Origin: Pseudomonadota bacterium
GTDB lineage: Bacteria; Pseudomonadota; Gammaproteobacteria; Xanthomonadales; Xanthomonadaceae
DNA length: 64,000 nt
NCBI GenBank assembly: GCA_018242485.1
Contig: JAFEBV010000020.1
Location: 157,781-221,780 of the forward strand
Reading direction: 5' to 3'
The notes beneath the pieces were generated by a model. The model saw only the letters and a list, made by a program, of their open reading frames with translations, did no database searches and was not told where the DNA came from. Position 1 is the first letter of the stretch, and each line of letters begins with the position of its first letter. Shown piece after piece: positions 37,906 through 46,747 of this stretch. Position numbers and translations under genes: made by a program.

Positions 37906-39128
37906 TGAAAACCTACCTCGTCGGCGGCGCGGTGCGCGATGGCCTGCTCGGGCGCGCGCATGGCGATCGCGATTTCGTGGTGGTCGGTGCGACACCCGCG
38001 CAGATGCTCGAATACGGTTTCAAGCCGGTGGGCCGCGACTTCCCGGTGTTCCTGCACCCGCAGACCCATGAGGAATACGCGCTGGCGCGCACCGAGCGCA
38101 AGTCCGGGCGCGGCTATCGCGGTTTCGTGGTGGACGCCGATCCGGCGGTGACGCTGGAAGAGGATCTGGCGCGGCGCGATTTCACCATCAATGCGATCGC
38201 GCAGGACGCCGACGGCAGCTTGATCGATCCGTTCGGCGGCGTGCGTGATATCGAAGATCGCGTGCTGCGGCATGTCTCGCCGGCCTTCGTCGAGGATCCG
38301 CTGCGGGTGCTGCGCGCGGCGCGTTTCATGGCGCGCTTCGCGCCGTTGGGTTTTCGCATCGCGCCGGAAACGCAGGAGCTGATGCGCGCGATGGTCGCGG
38401 ACGGCGAGATCGACCACCTCGTGCCCGAGCGCGTGTGGCAGGAGCTCTCGCGCGCGTTGGTCGAAGCGCAGCCCTCGGCCTTTCTGTCCACCCTGCGCGA
38501 TTGCGGCGCGCTGGTGCGGATATTGCCGGAGGTGGATGCGCTGTTCGGCGTGCCGGCGCGCGCCGAGTTCCATCCGGAAATCGACACCGGCATCCACCAG
38601 ATGATGGTCAGCGACATGGCCGCGCGACTCGCGCCGGGCGATGGTTTGGTGGCCTTCGCCGCGCTCACTCACGACCTCGGCAAGGCGCTCACGCCAGCGC
38701 ACATCCTGCCGCGCCACCTCGGCCACGAGCAGGCCGGCCTCAAACCCTTGGCTGCGCTGTGCGAGCGACTGAAGGTGCCGTCCGCGCAGCGCGAGCTGGC
38801 GGTCGCGGTGTGCCGCGAACACCTCAACGTGCACCGCATCGACGAACTGCGCGACGACACCGTGCACGACCTGATCGCGCGCTGCGACGGCTTCCGCAAA
38901 CCGGCGCTCATCGCCGGCCTGGCCACCGTCTGCGAAGCCGACAAGCGCGGCCGGCTGGGCCTGCACGACAGCGCCTATCCGCAGGCGGAAACCTTGCGCA
39001 CCCTGCATCGCGCCGCGCTGGCAGTGGATGCGGGTGCGATCGTGGCCAGCGGTGCGGTCGGGCCGGAAGTCGGCAAGCTTCTGCGCAAGGCGCGGATCGC
39101 GGCGATCGCGGCGGTGCGTAGCGGTTGA
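37905..39128 (+). CDS. cca: Multifunctional CCA tRNA nucleotidyltransferase
   Basis: A 407-residue enzyme that builds or repairs the CCA end of tRNAs. Catalytic D21 and D23 lie in [10 protein letters not shown] after the [11 protein letters not shown] glycine motif; [10 protein letters not shown] and [16 protein letters not shown] are the nucleotide-recognition elements. An HD phosphohydrolase domain follows ([12 protein letters not shown]), so this is the bacterial multifunctional form with 2',3'-cyclic phosphatase potential. It overlaps ctaB by one base, an unusual partner for a tRNA enzyme. Confidence 0.96.
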   Translation: MKTYLVGGAVRDGLLGRAHGDRDFVVVGATPAQMLEYGFKPVGRDFPVFLHPQTHEEYALARTERKSGRGYRGFVVDADPAVTLEEDLARRDFTINAIAQDADGSLIDPFGGVRDIEDRVLRHVSPAFVEDPLRVLRAARFMARFAPLGFRIAPETQELMRAMVADGEIDHLVPERVWQELSRALVEAQPSAFLSTLRDCGALVRILPEVDALFGVPARAEFHPEIDTGIHQMMVSDMAARLAPGDGLVAFAALTHDLGKALTPAHILPRHLGHEQAGLKPLAALCERLKVPSAQRELAVAVCREHLNVHRIDELRDDTVHDLIARCDGFRKPALIAGLATVCEADKRGRLGLHDSAYPQAETLRTLHRAALAVDAGAIVASGAVGPEVGKLLRKARIAAIAAVRSG

Positions 39129-39199
39129 TCGCAGGTCAGCCAGCCACGGCTTGGGGACGCAGGGACGAGTTACTGCGCAAATTTGCTCAGCATTCGCCG

Positions 39200-39580
39200 T
39201 CACGGCAGACGTGAATCAATCCATTGCAGCGCATCGCGCAGCGGTGTCCAGCCTGTCGCCAGCCCGAGCGACGCGCCGATGCAATCGATCAGCGCGTCGT
39301 ATGCGGACATGTCGCGGTAATCGGTGAACAGGCCCTGTGCCAGCTCAAGCAAAATGCCCAACAGCGCGAACACGACGGTAGAACCGACCCAGGCGTACCT
39401 TTCCGATAGCGCTTGCACGCTCATCGCCGTGAGGCAGAAGTAGGCGAATCCGTGGTCGAACTTGCCCAGGGTGAGTGCGTGGGGGATCGGAGCGCCTGGC
39501 ATCAACGAGAGCACGATCGTGCCGACGATCATCGCCATCCAGAGGGCAAGCCACAGTCTTGGGTAACGCAATGAGCGCAT
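39200..39580 (-). CDS. VanZ-like family membrane protein
   Basis: A 126-residue protein with about four membrane segments and the VanZ-like marks LGKFDHGFAYFCLT and EYAQ-type LLELAQGLFTDYRDMSAYD. VanZ-like proteins are widespread; most have no known function apart from VanZ itself in teicoplanin tolerance. Its start directly abuts the stop of the midA-like gene upstream, so the two are cotranscribed. Confidence 0.85.
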   Translation of the reverse strand: MRSLRYPRLWLALWMAMIVGTIVLSLMPGAPIPHALTLGKFDHGFAYFCLTAMSVQALSERYAWVGSTVVFALLGILLELAQGLFTDYRDMSAYDALIDCIGASLGLATGWTPLRDALQWIDSRLP

Positions 39581-40768
39581 TCACAGCCTCCCGCTGAGAT
39601 CGCCGAAGGCAAACGCCGGCTCGAAGTCCACCCCGCGCTGGAAACCCATGACCTGAAAGCGCTCGCCCATCGCGTCGGGCAAGGTCAGCCGGCGTGCCTG
39701 TCGGGCGAGCGCCAAACGCTGGATTTCGGGAAGACCCTGCGCCGCTTCCAGCGCCTGCGGCAGGCCATTGCCGAGCAGGAAGTGCGCCTGCGCGCAGTAG
39801 CCGGCCAGCTCGAAGCCGATGCGCGTGCCGGCCTCGGCCAGCGCGGTGAAATCCACCGAGGCGGTGATGTCCTGCAGGCCCGGCCAGCAGAAGGGATCGG
39901 CGTGGGCGTGGTGGCGGTAGTGGCACATCAGGGTGCCGTCGCTGCGGTCGCGCGCGTAAAACTCCCGCCGCGGATGGCCGTAATCGACGAACAGCAGCGC
40001 GCCGCGTTGCAAGGTGCCGGCGACGGCGTCGATCCAGTACGGCAGTTGCGGCAGCGCTTCGGAGCGATAGCCGTCGGGCAGGCGGGATTCCAGCCCGCGT
40101 TCGATATGGCGCAGCGCATGCGCGAGCAGGGCGTCGGCGGGGCGCGTCGTCCACGTGAAGGCACCGTTCTCGTCGCGACCGACGCATTGCTCCCACGGCT
40201 GCCCGTCTTCGATCACGAAGCGCGTGGTCGGCAGTGCGTCGAGCACCTCGTTGGCGAACAGCACGCCATCCCACGGCTCCTGCGGCGGCGCATCGATCCA
40301 CTCCAACCGGGCAGAGAGATCGGCCGGCAAGGCGGCGAAAAGGCGCTCGCGCTGGCGCTGACGCAGGTCGGCAGAAGGTTCGAGGATGGCGTAGCGCGCC
40401 GGCAGCGCCTCGCCAGCAGCCAGCCGCAACAGGGCATGTTCGGCGAACGCGCCGCTGCCGCCACCGAGCTCGAAAAATTCCGCCTGCGCGCCGATCTCGC
40501 GCAGCACCGGCGCCAGCGCATCGGCCACGCAGTGCGCGAACAGCGATCCCAGTTCGGGTGCGGTGACGAAGTCCCCGTCCGCGCCGAACTTGCGCGCCCC
40601 GGCGCTGTAATAGCCCAGCCCCGGCGCATACAGCGCCAGTTCCATGTAACGCCAGAATGGCAACGCGCCGCCCGCTTGCGCGATCGCCGCGTGGAGCAGC
40701 GCCGTCAACCGCGCGCTGTGTTCGCGCGCAGCGGGTTCGGGCAGGGGCAGGTGGGTGATGCGATGCAT
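39581..40768 (-). CDS. MidA/NDUFAF7-family SAM-dependent methyltransferase
   Basis: A 395-residue class I methyltransferase of the MidA (DUF185) family. GDFVTAPELGSLFAHCVAD and FFELGGGSGAFAEHALL form the family signature and the AdoMet-binding loop; LFVDYGHPRREFYARDRSDGTLMCHYRH is the conserved later block. In mitochondria the homologue NDUFAF7 methylates an arginine of complex I subunit NDUFS2; the bacterial substrate is not established. The ATG at 40768 gives the usual N-terminus; the frame is open upstream but lacks family features. The VanZ-like gene follows with no gap. Confidence 0.92.
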   Translation of the reverse strand: MHRITHLPLPEPAAREHSARLTALLHAAIAQAGGALPFWRYMELALYAPGLGYYSAGARKFGADGDFVTAPELGSLFAHCVADALAPVLREIGAQAEFFELGGGSGAFAEHALLRLAAGEALPARYAILEPSADLRQRQRERLFAALPADLSARLEWIDAPPQEPWDGVLFANEVLDALPTTRFVIEDGQPWEQCVGRDENGAFTWTTRPADALLAHALRHIERGLESRLPDGYRSEALPQLPYWIDAVAGTLQRGALLFVDYGHPRREFYARDRSDGTLMCHYRHHAHADPFCWPGLQDITASVDFTALAEAGTRIGFELAGYCAQAHFLLGNGLPQALEAAQGLPEIQRLALARQARRLTLPDAMGERFQVMGFQRGVDFEPAFAFGDLSGRL

Positions 40769-40920
40769 GGGCGCTGGCCACGTTGGTCGCGTATTGAAAC
40801 ATGCCGCGCGTGGGCGAGGCGTCCGGTCGCATTGGGCGACGTGAAACGTGACGCAATACGCCCACGGATGGGCGAACGCGCTACTATCCTTGGGCAGCCC
40901 ACCCACCCAGGAGACGCACC

Positions 40921-41394
40921 ATGCGCAAAATCCTGTTGGTCGCCGCCGGCGGCCTGCTCGGCCTGATGGCCTGTGCCACCACCCTCGCCGAGGATCTTTC
41001 CTCGCCCATCGGCACGTGGAAGACCGTCGACGACAAAACCGGCCGGGTCAAATCGCTGGTGAAGATCTACGAGATGAACGGCAAACTGTCCGGGCAGGTG
41101 GTCGAGGTCTATCCCGAGCCGGGCAAGGATCCCGACCCGGTCTGCGACAAGTGCACCGGCACGCTGCACAACCACAAGATCAAGGGGTTGGTGATCATGT
41201 GGGGCTTCACCAACGACGGCGACCAGTGGATCGGCGGGCGCATCTTCGATCCGCAGAAGCCGGGCAACAACGAGGATCCCTACAAGGCCAAGCTGACCCT
41301 GACCAATGGCGGGCACAGTCTGGTCGTGCGTGGTTACCTCGGATTCTCCTGGATCGGCCGCAGCCAGACCTGGCAGCGCGCGGCGGAGAAGTAA
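40921..41394 (+). CDS. DUF2147-family secreted protein
   Basis: A 157-residue protein with a signal peptide (LLVAAGGLLGLMACATTLAE) and a DUF2147 domain: IGTWKTVDDKTGRVKSLVKIYEMNGKLSGQV, CDKCTGTLHNHKIKGLVIMWGF and WIGGRIFDPQKPG...YKAKLTL. DUF2147 proteins are small calycin-like periplasmic proteins of uncertain role. The cysteine in LMAC is not in a good lipobox. Upstream GGAGACGCACC supports the start. Monocistronic. Confidence 0.92.
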   Translation: MRKILLVAAGGLLGLMACATTLAEDLSSPIGTWKTVDDKTGRVKSLVKIYEMNGKLSGQVVEVYPEPGKDPDPVCDKCTGTLHNHKIKGLVIMWGFTNDGDQWIGGRIFDPQKPGNNEDPYKAKLTLTNGGHSLVVRGYLGFSWIGRSQTWQRAAEK

Positions 41395-41397
41395 GCC

Positions 41398-41426
41398 GTA
41401 TCGGCCATGCAAGTATCGGCCATGCA
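41398..41426. repeat. Short direct repeat
   Basis: The 14-base unit GTATCGGCCATGCA occurs twice with one base between, directly after the DUF2147 stop codon. Probably a local duplication. Confidence 0.7.
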
Positions 41427-41513
41427 GCGAGCGGCATCGCGTCCGCGGCGTCGCTCGCTGTGTGGTGAAGCTGCTCGATCTCCGCTATCCCGCTGACGCA
41501 GGAGTTTGCTCGC

Positions 41514-42254
41514 ATGGATGCGCCGCGCCCCGTCGCCCTGATCACCGGCGCCTCGCGCCGGATCGGCGCGGCCATCGCCCGCCGCCTGCACACGGCTGGT
41601 TACGATCTCGCCCTTCACCATCGCCGCGACGACGACCGCATGGACGCACTGCTGGCCGAGCTGGAATCGCAGCGCACCGGCAGCACGCTGGAACTGCGCG
41701 CCGAACTGGCCGACCTCGACGCCTTGCCCTTGATGGTCGCCGACACGGTGATGCGGTTTTCGCGCATCGACGTGCTGGTCAACAATGCTTCCGCGTTTTT
41801 CCCGACGCCGGTGGGTCACGCGACTGCGGAGCAGTGGGACGCCTTGTTCTCCGCCAACGCGCGTGCGCCGTTTTTCCTGTCACAGGCCGCTGCGCCACAC
41901 CTGCGGGCTGCAGGTGGCTGCATCGTCAACCTCGTCGATATCTACGCGCAGCGGCCATTGCGCGATCACCCGATCTACTGCATGGCCAAGGCCGCGCTGG
42001 TGATGCTCACCCGCGCGCTGGCCAAGGATCTGGGCCCGCAGGTGCGGGTGAATGCGATCGCACCCGGTGTGGTGCTGTGGCCGGAAGCCGGGATCGACGA
42101 CGAGCGCCAGCACAAGCTGCTCGACAGCACCGCGCTCAAACGCGCCGGCGAACCGCAGGATGTAGCCGATGCCGCGCTGTATCTGGTTCGCGACGCGCGC
42201 TACACCACCGGCGAAATCCTGCGGGTGGACGGCGGGCGTTCGCTGACGATCTGA
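41514..42254 (+). CDS. Pteridine reductase (short-chain dehydrogenase)
   Basis: A 246-residue SDR enzyme of the pteridine reductase group, which reduces biopterin/folate-type pterins with NADPH. The cofactor loop TGASRRIGAAIARRLH carries the arginine pair typical of pteridine reductases, followed by NNASAFFPTPVG and the catalytic Y-C-M-A-K, then PQVRVNAIAPGVVLWPE. A general SDR reductase cannot be excluded, but the RR and the PG-V-W-PE loop favour the call. folK and folB lie 2 kb downstream in the opposite direction. Confidence 0.88.
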   Translation: MDAPRPVALITGASRRIGAAIARRLHTAGYDLALHHRRDDDRMDALLAELESQRTGSTLELRAELADLDALPLMVADTVMRFSRIDVLVNNASAFFPTPVGHATAEQWDALFSANARAPFFLSQAAAPHLRAAGGCIVNLVDIYAQRPLRDHPIYCMAKAALVMLTRALAKDLGPQVRVNAIAPGVVLWPEAGIDDERQHKLLDSTALKRAGEPQDVADAALYLVRDARYTTGEILRVDGGRSLTI

Positions 42255-42343
42255 AGGGCTGGTTTCGCCGCGTTCGCATCGGATCAAGGAAGCGCTGAAT
42301 CATTCCATCCTGGAATTACCAGCGCGCGCCATCCTTGGCCGAC

Positions 42344-42372
42344 AGGCAACGCTGAATAAATCAGCGTTGCCT
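42344..42372. repeat. Perfect 12-bp extragenic hairpin
   Basis: AGGCAACGCTGA-ATAAA-TCAGCGTTGCCT. No T-tract follows, and a second GC-rich semi-palindrome (GCGCGCGCC region, 42320-42340) precedes it. It looks like a member of an intergenic repeat family rather than a simple terminator. Confidence 0.6.
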
Positions 42373-42477
42373 TGATCGACACGCGGTGCGATTCACCTGC
42401 CATCGCGCTGCACCTGCCATCATCCGTGCGCAGGCGCAGGGCGTGGAGTGTCGCGGGCATGCTGCTATGCTGGCGGC

Positions 42478-43140
42478 ATGTCCATGCCCGATCCTCCCGC
42501 CGCCACCACTTACATCCCGGCGCGCAAGGGCCGTTCGCGTTCGGTGTCCGAGCGCATCGGCGAGTCGATCATCCTGTTGCTTTCGGAGCTGCCGCAGACC
42601 GTCGAAGCCGCCAGCCTCGCGCCGGAAGTGCGCGCCCGCGCGATCGGCGAGACCGCCTGCCGCAAGGCGGCGCTGGTCGCCGGCACGCTGGCGTTGCCGC
42701 CGGGCCTGGCGGGCTGGCTCACCGTGCTGCCGGAGCTGTACGCGATCTGGAAGATCCAGGCGCAGATGGTTTCCGACATCTCCGGTGCCTACGGCCGGCG
42801 CTGGCAGCTCACCCGCGAGCAGATGCTGTTCTGCCTGTTCCGCCACACCGCCGCGCAGGCGTTCCGCGACATCGCGGTGCGCGTGGGCGAGCGCTGGCTG
42901 GTGCGCGCGGCCAGTTCTTCGGCAATCCGCGCGATCGCACGCCGCATCGGCGTGCGCCTGAGCGAACGCGGCATCGCCCGCGGTGCCGCCCGCTGGCTGC
43001 CGGTGATCGGTGCGATGGGCGTGGGCGCTTACGCCTGGTACGACACCCGGCAAGTGGCGCGCACCGCGATCGACCTGTTCGCGGTCGAGTCGGCCGCCGG
43101 CAAGGCCTTCGATTTCGACGAGGGTTCGCTGTACGACTGA
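42478..43140 (+). CDS. Hypothetical protein, possibly EcsC-like
   Basis: A 220-residue protein whose family I am not sure of. After a basic start (ARKGRSRS) it has an amphipathic/hydrophobic helical middle (KAALVAGTLALPPGLAGWLTVLPELYAIWKIQAQMVSDISGAYGR) that recalls EcsC-family proteins, which are linked to transport and secretion effects in Gram-positive bacteria. A later hydrophobic segment is LPVIGAMGVGAYAWYD. Two ATGs (42478, 42484) are possible. It converges on the DUF6159 gene. Confidence 0.7.
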   Translation: MSMPDPPAATTYIPARKGRSRSVSERIGESIILLLSELPQTVEAASLAPEVRARAIGETACRKAALVAGTLALPPGLAGWLTVLPELYAIWKIQAQMVSDISGAYGRRWQLTREQMLFCLFRHTAAQAFRDIAVRVGERWLVRAASSSAIRAIARRIGVRLSERGIARGAARWLPVIGAMGVGAYAWYDTRQVARTAIDLFAVESAAGKAFDFDEGSLYD

Positions 43141-43187
43141 GAGCCGATGCGTATCGGACTTGCGCGTTCAGATATGCCTCATATGCC

Positions 43188-44033
43188 TCACGCCTTGACC
43201 CGGAACGCTTCCTGCATCGCATGGCCTTCGAAACCGTCTGGCACCTCGCCGGTGCTGGCGTAGCGGTACAACGCCGCCGAATAGATGCCGGTCAGCGCCG
43301 ACTGCACCAATCCCACGCCGAGCAGGGCGATCGTGGTGACGATGCCCAGCATGATCGCCAAGGCGGTGACGTGGGCGTTGACGAGGGCGATCGACAGACC
43401 GAATCCGCCGAGCAGCACGATCGCGGTGATGATGCCGAACACGACGCCGATACCGCCGTTGCCGATCAGGTTCTCGCCCCAGTTGCGGCGCAGCAGTTCG
43501 ACGCTTTCCTTGATCGCGTCGATCGGGCCGACATCCTGCGCCACCAGCACCGGCACCACCATCGCGGTGGCCACCGTCCACGCTGCGCCGATCAGGCCGA
43601 TCACGATCCGTCCGAAGAAGCCGGCGCGTTCTTCCAGCGCGCGCAGGATCATGCCCACGGTCGCCGCGATCAGGGCGTAGCCGAGGATCGGCACGAGCTT
43701 GCGGCGGGCGATGGCAAAGCCGTCGGCCAGTGTGGGATTGCCGCCATCGAGGCGGATCAGCGCCGCGCCGACCAGCGCGGTGTTGCAGAAGAAGATCACC
43801 GTGTACTGCGCCACGTAGAACAAGAATACCCAGATGTAGTACGGCGCTGGCAGCGGCTGGTGCTGCTGCGCGTGCGCGAACGCACCCGAGGCCCACATCG
43901 GCAGGAAGAAGCTCAATCCCACGATGAGGGTGGCGACCGCCGACACCAGCGGGAACACCAGCAATTCCTTGTCCGAGCGCAGCACCGCCGCACTGGCCTT
44001 CACCATCTCCCAACTGCGCGCGAACTTGCCCAT
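43188..44033 (-). CDS. DUF6159-family membrane protein
   Basis: A 281-residue polytopic protein with about six membrane segments. The N-terminus FARSWEMVKASAAVLRSDKELLVFPLVSAVATLIV is the family signature; ALVGAALIRLDGGNPTLADGFAIARRKL and PIDAIKESVELLRRNWGENLIG follow. Function unknown. GAGG eight bases before the ATG at 44033 supports this start over 44048. Confidence 0.82.
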   Translation of the reverse strand: MGKFARSWEMVKASAAVLRSDKELLVFPLVSAVATLIVGLSFFLPMWASGAFAHAQQHQPLPAPYYIWVFLFYVAQYTVIFFCNTALVGAALIRLDGGNPTLADGFAIARRKLVPILGYALIAATVGMILRALEERAGFFGRIVIGLIGAAWTVATAMVVPVLVAQDVGPIDAIKESVELLRRNWGENLIGNGGIGVVFGIITAIVLLGGFGLSIALVNAHVTALAIMLGIVTTIALLGVGLVQSALTGIYSAALYRYASTGEVPDGFEGHAMQEAFRVKA

Positions 44034-44087
44034 GGACGTGCCTCGCATTGAATTGCGCGCATCATAACGCCGCCGCGTGAATGCCGA

Positions 44088-44573
44088 TCAATCCAGCGCC
44101 CGCATCGCCACCGGCAGTGGCGTGGCATGCTGCGGATGCGCCGCCCACAGTTGCGCCAGCGTGTGCCCGGACAGCGGATCGGCGAAGTCCGGTGCGATCT
44201 GCGCCAGCGGTTGCAACACGAAGGTGTGGCGCAATTCCGGGCGCGGAATCTGCAGGTGCGACTGCGGCGTCGGCGCGATCACCCGATCGTCGAACAGCAC
44301 GATGTCGATGTCGAGCGTGCGCGAGGCAAAGCGCGGCGCGCTGCGATCGCGACCGTGCGCATCCTCCAGCGCGTGCAGCCAGTCATCCAGTGCCTGCGGG
44401 GTGAGATCGGTGCGCACGATCGCCGCGGTATTGAGGAAATCCGGGCCGTCGAAGCCGACCGCCGGCGTGCGCAGCACGCTGGAGAAAACCACGTCGCCGA
44501 AACGCGCGCGCAGTGCCTGCGCGGCCGCGCGCAGGTGGCGCTCGGGGTCGAGGTTGCTGCCCAGGCTCAGCAA
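44088..44573 (-). CDS. folK: Folate pathway pyrophosphokinase FolK
   Basis: A 161-residue 6-hydroxymethyl-7,8-dihydropterin pyrophosphokinase, which activates the pterin for dihydropteroate synthesis. LSLGSNLDPERHLRAA, FLNTAAIVRTDLTP and RFASRTLDIDIVLFDD (metal-binding D-x-D) with IPRPELRHTFVLQPLAQIAPD are the full set of family blocks. The only start codon available is a TTG at 44573, two residues before LGSNL, so the first strand is a few residues shorter than usual. The sequence just upstream resembles an intergenic repeat, suggesting the original 5' end was replaced. folB lies 72 bases upstream. Confidence 0.88.
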   Translation of the reverse strand: MLSLGSNLDPERHLRAAAQALRARFGDVVFSSVLRTPAVGFDGPDFLNTAAIVRTDLTPQALDDWLHALEDAHGRDRSAPRFASRTLDIDIVLFDDRVIAPTPQSHLQIPRPELRHTFVLQPLAQIAPDFADPLSGHTLAQLWAAHPQHATPLPVAMRALD

Positions 44574-44585
44574 CGCGGTGTGGGG

Positions 44586-44606
44586 AAAAGGGGCCAGAGT
44601 AAATTT
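44586..44606. repeat. Repeat-like motif GGGGCCAGAGTAAATTT
   Basis: This 17-base string preceded by AAAA resembles GGGGTCAGAGTAAATTT, a motif often seen in proteobacterial intergenic repeats near REP-associated transposase genes. It sits directly before the folK start. Assignment is from memory of the motif only. Confidence 0.35.
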
Positions 44607-44645
44607 CCGTTCGAGAGTGGATCGAGCCGCATGCCGAGCAAAAAT

Positions 44646-45008
44646 TTATGCGGGCGGTTTTTTCTCGCGCTCGATGATCACCCCGACCGCGCGCGCGCCG
44701 CGCACCGCGCCGGGCTTGCTCAGTTTCAGCCGCAGCCAGCGCACCGGGAATTCGTCGAGCACGATCTGCGCGCAGCGCTCGGCCAGCGTTTCCACCAGCC
44801 CGAAATCGGATGCCGACACGAACGCGATCAATCTCTTGCTCACCGCCTTGTAATCGAGCGTGTCGGCGATGGCATCGCTGGCTGCCGGCACGCGGTTGTC
44901 GAAGGCCATCTCCAGATCGAACAGCAGCGGCTGGCGGATGCGGCGCTCCCAGTCGTAGATGCCGATCAGGGTGTCTATTTGCAGGCCTTCGATGAACACC
45001 TTGTCCAT
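44646..45008 (-). CDS. folB: Dihydroneopterin aldolase FolB
   Basis: A 120-residue enzyme that cleaves dihydroneopterin to the FolK substrate. MDKVFIEGLQIDTLIGIYDWERRIRQPLLFDLEM is the classic start, LVETLAERCAQIVLDEFPVRWLRLKLSKPGAVRGARAVGVIIER the classic end with catalytic lysine in LSKPGA. The ATG at 45008 matches the family start exactly. It lies upstream of folK on the same strand. Confidence 0.95.
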   Translation of the reverse strand: MDKVFIEGLQIDTLIGIYDWERRIRQPLLFDLEMAFDNRVPAASDAIADTLDYKAVSKRLIAFVSASDFGLVETLAERCAQIVLDEFPVRWLRLKLSKPGAVRGARAVGVIIEREKKPPA

Positions 45009-45062
45009 GCTGGAATCACAGCGGCTCGATGAACAAGAGGGCACGAGACCGATCGATCCCGA

Positions 45063-45242
45063 ATGATGGACGCCGATGCACAGGAGCGAGCAACGCACCT
45101 CCCTCGTGGCTATGCACCTGTCAACTTCGGTAGCCGTCTACAGGTGGGTGCGGCGCCGGTTGAAACAGTAAGTCTCTCTGACGGGGAGATCAACTACGAC
45201 GCTTCAAATATTCTACGTCGTGCGTTGAATGATCGGAGCTAG
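45063..45242 (+). CDS. Possible 59-residue ORF of foreign composition
   Basis: An open frame starting ATG-ATG and running to a TAG at 45240-45242. Its product (APVNFGSRLQVGAAPVETVS, then SDGEINYDASNILRRALNDR) looks protein-like and its bases are AT-richer than the neighbours. The frame is open back to 45033. No ribosome site is evident and I recognise no family. It could be a remnant of an inserted gene. Confidence 0.3.
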   Translation: MMDADAQERATHLPRGYAPVNFGSRLQVGAAPVETVSLSDGEINYDASNILRRALNDRS

Positions 45243-45324
45243 TGGCCGCCCCTCAACCCCCAATGCTCTCAACTTAGGCGTCGTGCGTAGATAATTGAAC
45301 CAGCGACGACTGCCGCCGACTTGC
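45243..45324. other. Rest of the folB-tsaD intergenic region
   Basis: Between the possible small ORF and the first palindrome I see no gene or RNA. Together with the palindromes and the small ORF it fills the 428-base gap 45009-45436. Confidence 0.5.
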
Positions 45325-45370
45325 CCTTCTCCCTACGGGAGAAGGTGGCGCGAAGCGCCGGATGAGGGGC
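45325..45370. repeat. Xanthomonad-type intergenic palindrome, copy 1
   Basis: CCTTCTCCC-TAC-GGGAGAAGG (45325-45345) is followed by GGCGC-GAA-GCGCC and GGATGAGGGG, the usual layout of a repeat common between genes in this order. Confidence 0.75.
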
Positions 45371-45400
45371 GATCAGGTCTCGATATCCGCGTTTCGACAG

Positions 45401-45500
45401 CCCCTCACCCCTACCCCTCTCCCGATGGGAGAGGGGCTAAAGTTGAGTGCATTGCCTCAACCCCACCCCATCCCTCCCCTTCGCAAGCGAAAGGGAGGGG
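45401..45500. repeat. Intergenic palindromes, copies 2 and 3, reaching into tsaD
   Basis: CCCCTCTCCC-GAT-GGGAGAGGGG (45414-45436) is a perfect 10-bp stem. A second hairpin (45472-45484 with 45487-45499, one mismatch) lies inside the tsaD reading frame, so the element provides the end of that gene. Confidence 0.75.
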
Positions 45501-46519
45501 GGCAGCGGCGGCAACGTCGCCATCTCCCAGCGCGGATGCACGTCCACGCCGGCGCCGTCGTGCAGCCCGGCGGCAAGACGCAGCGCGCCAGCGTAGGCGA
45601 TCATCGCGCCATTGTCGGTGCAAAACGCCGGGCGCGGGAAGGCCACGCGGCCGTCGCGCTGGCCAACCATCATTTCCAGTTTCGCGCGCAGGCGCCGGTT
45701 GGCGCCGACGCCACCGGCGACCACGAGGATCTGCATGCCGGTCGCGTCCAGCGCGCGTTCGCATTTGATCGCCAGCGTATCCACGATGGCGTCCTCGAAA
45801 CCACGGGCGATGTCGGCGCGGGTGATGTCGGTCTGGTCGGATTTCTGCCACGCCAGCAGCACCTGCGTCTTCAGCCCGGAGAAACTGAAATCCAGTCCGG
45901 GTCGATCGGTCATTGGCCGCGAGAACTTGAACTTGCCCGGCGTGCCGCGTTCGGCGAGCGCGGCCAGATGCGGGCCGCCGGGGTAGGGCAGACCCATCAG
46001 CTTGGCGGTTTTGTCGAAGGCCTCGCCGGCGGCGTCGTCGAGGGTTTCGCCGAGCAGTTCGTAATCGCCGATCGCGCGCACGGCGATCAGTTGCGTGTGT
46101 CCGCCCGACACCAGCAGGGCGACGAAGGGCGGTGCGAGCTGCGCATCTTCCAGCAGCGGCGCCAGCAGGTGGCCTTCCATGTGGTGCACGCCGATCGCGG
46201 GTACGTCCAACGCCCACGCCAGCGCGCGGCCCACGCCGGCGCCGACCAGCAATGCGCCGACCAGCCCCGGGCCTGCGGTATAGGCGACACCGCCGATGTC
46301 GCGCACGCTCATGCCGGCTTCGGCGAGGGTTTGTCGAATCAGCGGCAGCAGCTTGCGCACGTGATCGCGGCTGGCCAACTCCGGCACCACCCCGCCGTAC
46401 TGCGCATGCAGATCGATCTGGCTGTACAGCGTGTGCGCGCGCAGCCCCAGCGCCGGGTCGTAGACCGCCACCCCGGTTTCATCGCAGGAAGTTTCGATGC
46501 CGAGGATGGCCTGATTCAT
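45437..46519 (-). CDS. tsaD: tRNA N6-threonylcarbamoyladenosine synthase subunit TsaD
   Basis: A 360-residue Kae1/TsaD protein that transfers threonylcarbamoyl to A37 of ANN-decoding tRNAs. [17 protein letters not shown] is the ASKHA nucleotide-binding start, the iron ligands are H113 and H117 in [11 protein letters not shown], and [12 protein letters not shown] is the last conserved block. The usual protein ends soon after [10 protein letters not shown]; here about 23 more residues ([16 protein letters not shown] and on) are encoded by an intergenic palindrome. They are unlikely to matter for activity. Confidence 0.96.
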   Translation of the reverse strand: MNQAILGIETSCDETGVAVYDPALGLRAHTLYSQIDLHAQYGGVVPELASRDHVRKLLPLIRQTLAEAGMSVRDIGGVAYTAGPGLVGALLVGAGVGRALAWALDVPAIGVHHMEGHLLAPLLEDAQLAPPFVALLVSGGHTQLIAVRAIGDYELLGETLDDAAGEAFDKTAKLMGLPYPGGPHLAALAERGTPGKFKFSRPMTDRPGLDFSFSGLKTQVLLAWQKSDQTDITRADIARGFEDAIVDTLAIKCERALDATGMQILVVAGGVGANRRLRAKLEMMVGQRDGRVAFPRPAFCTDNGAMIAYAGALRLAAGLHDGAGVDVHPRWEMATLPPLPPSLSLAKGRDGVGLRQCTQL

Positions 46520-46672
46520 GCGCGCACATGGTACGCGCTGTAGTGGATGGAGGGGCGGTGTACTTGCGCCCTCTTGCCCTTATCGCAGGTGTGGGTCGTT
46601 GGCGTGCGTATCGTCCGGGCTGACGCCACCGCGGCCAATCTGTGCGCGGTGGTTTGCGCGCGGCGTGCATGT

Positions 46673-46705
46673 AAAAAACTGCCGAGGGGGCGGGGCCCTC
46701 GGCAG
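46673..46705 (-). terminator. Intrinsic terminator after the secreted-protein gene
   Basis: CTGCCGAGGG (46679-46688) pairs perfectly with CCCTCGGCAG (46696-46705), loop of seven. On the minus strand the stem is followed by six T residues. It lies 43 bases after the stop of the gene ending at 46748. Confidence 0.88.
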
Positions 46706-46747
46706 TCTCGGAACGGGTGCGTCGGTGTCGCAAGACGTCAGGTGCGT

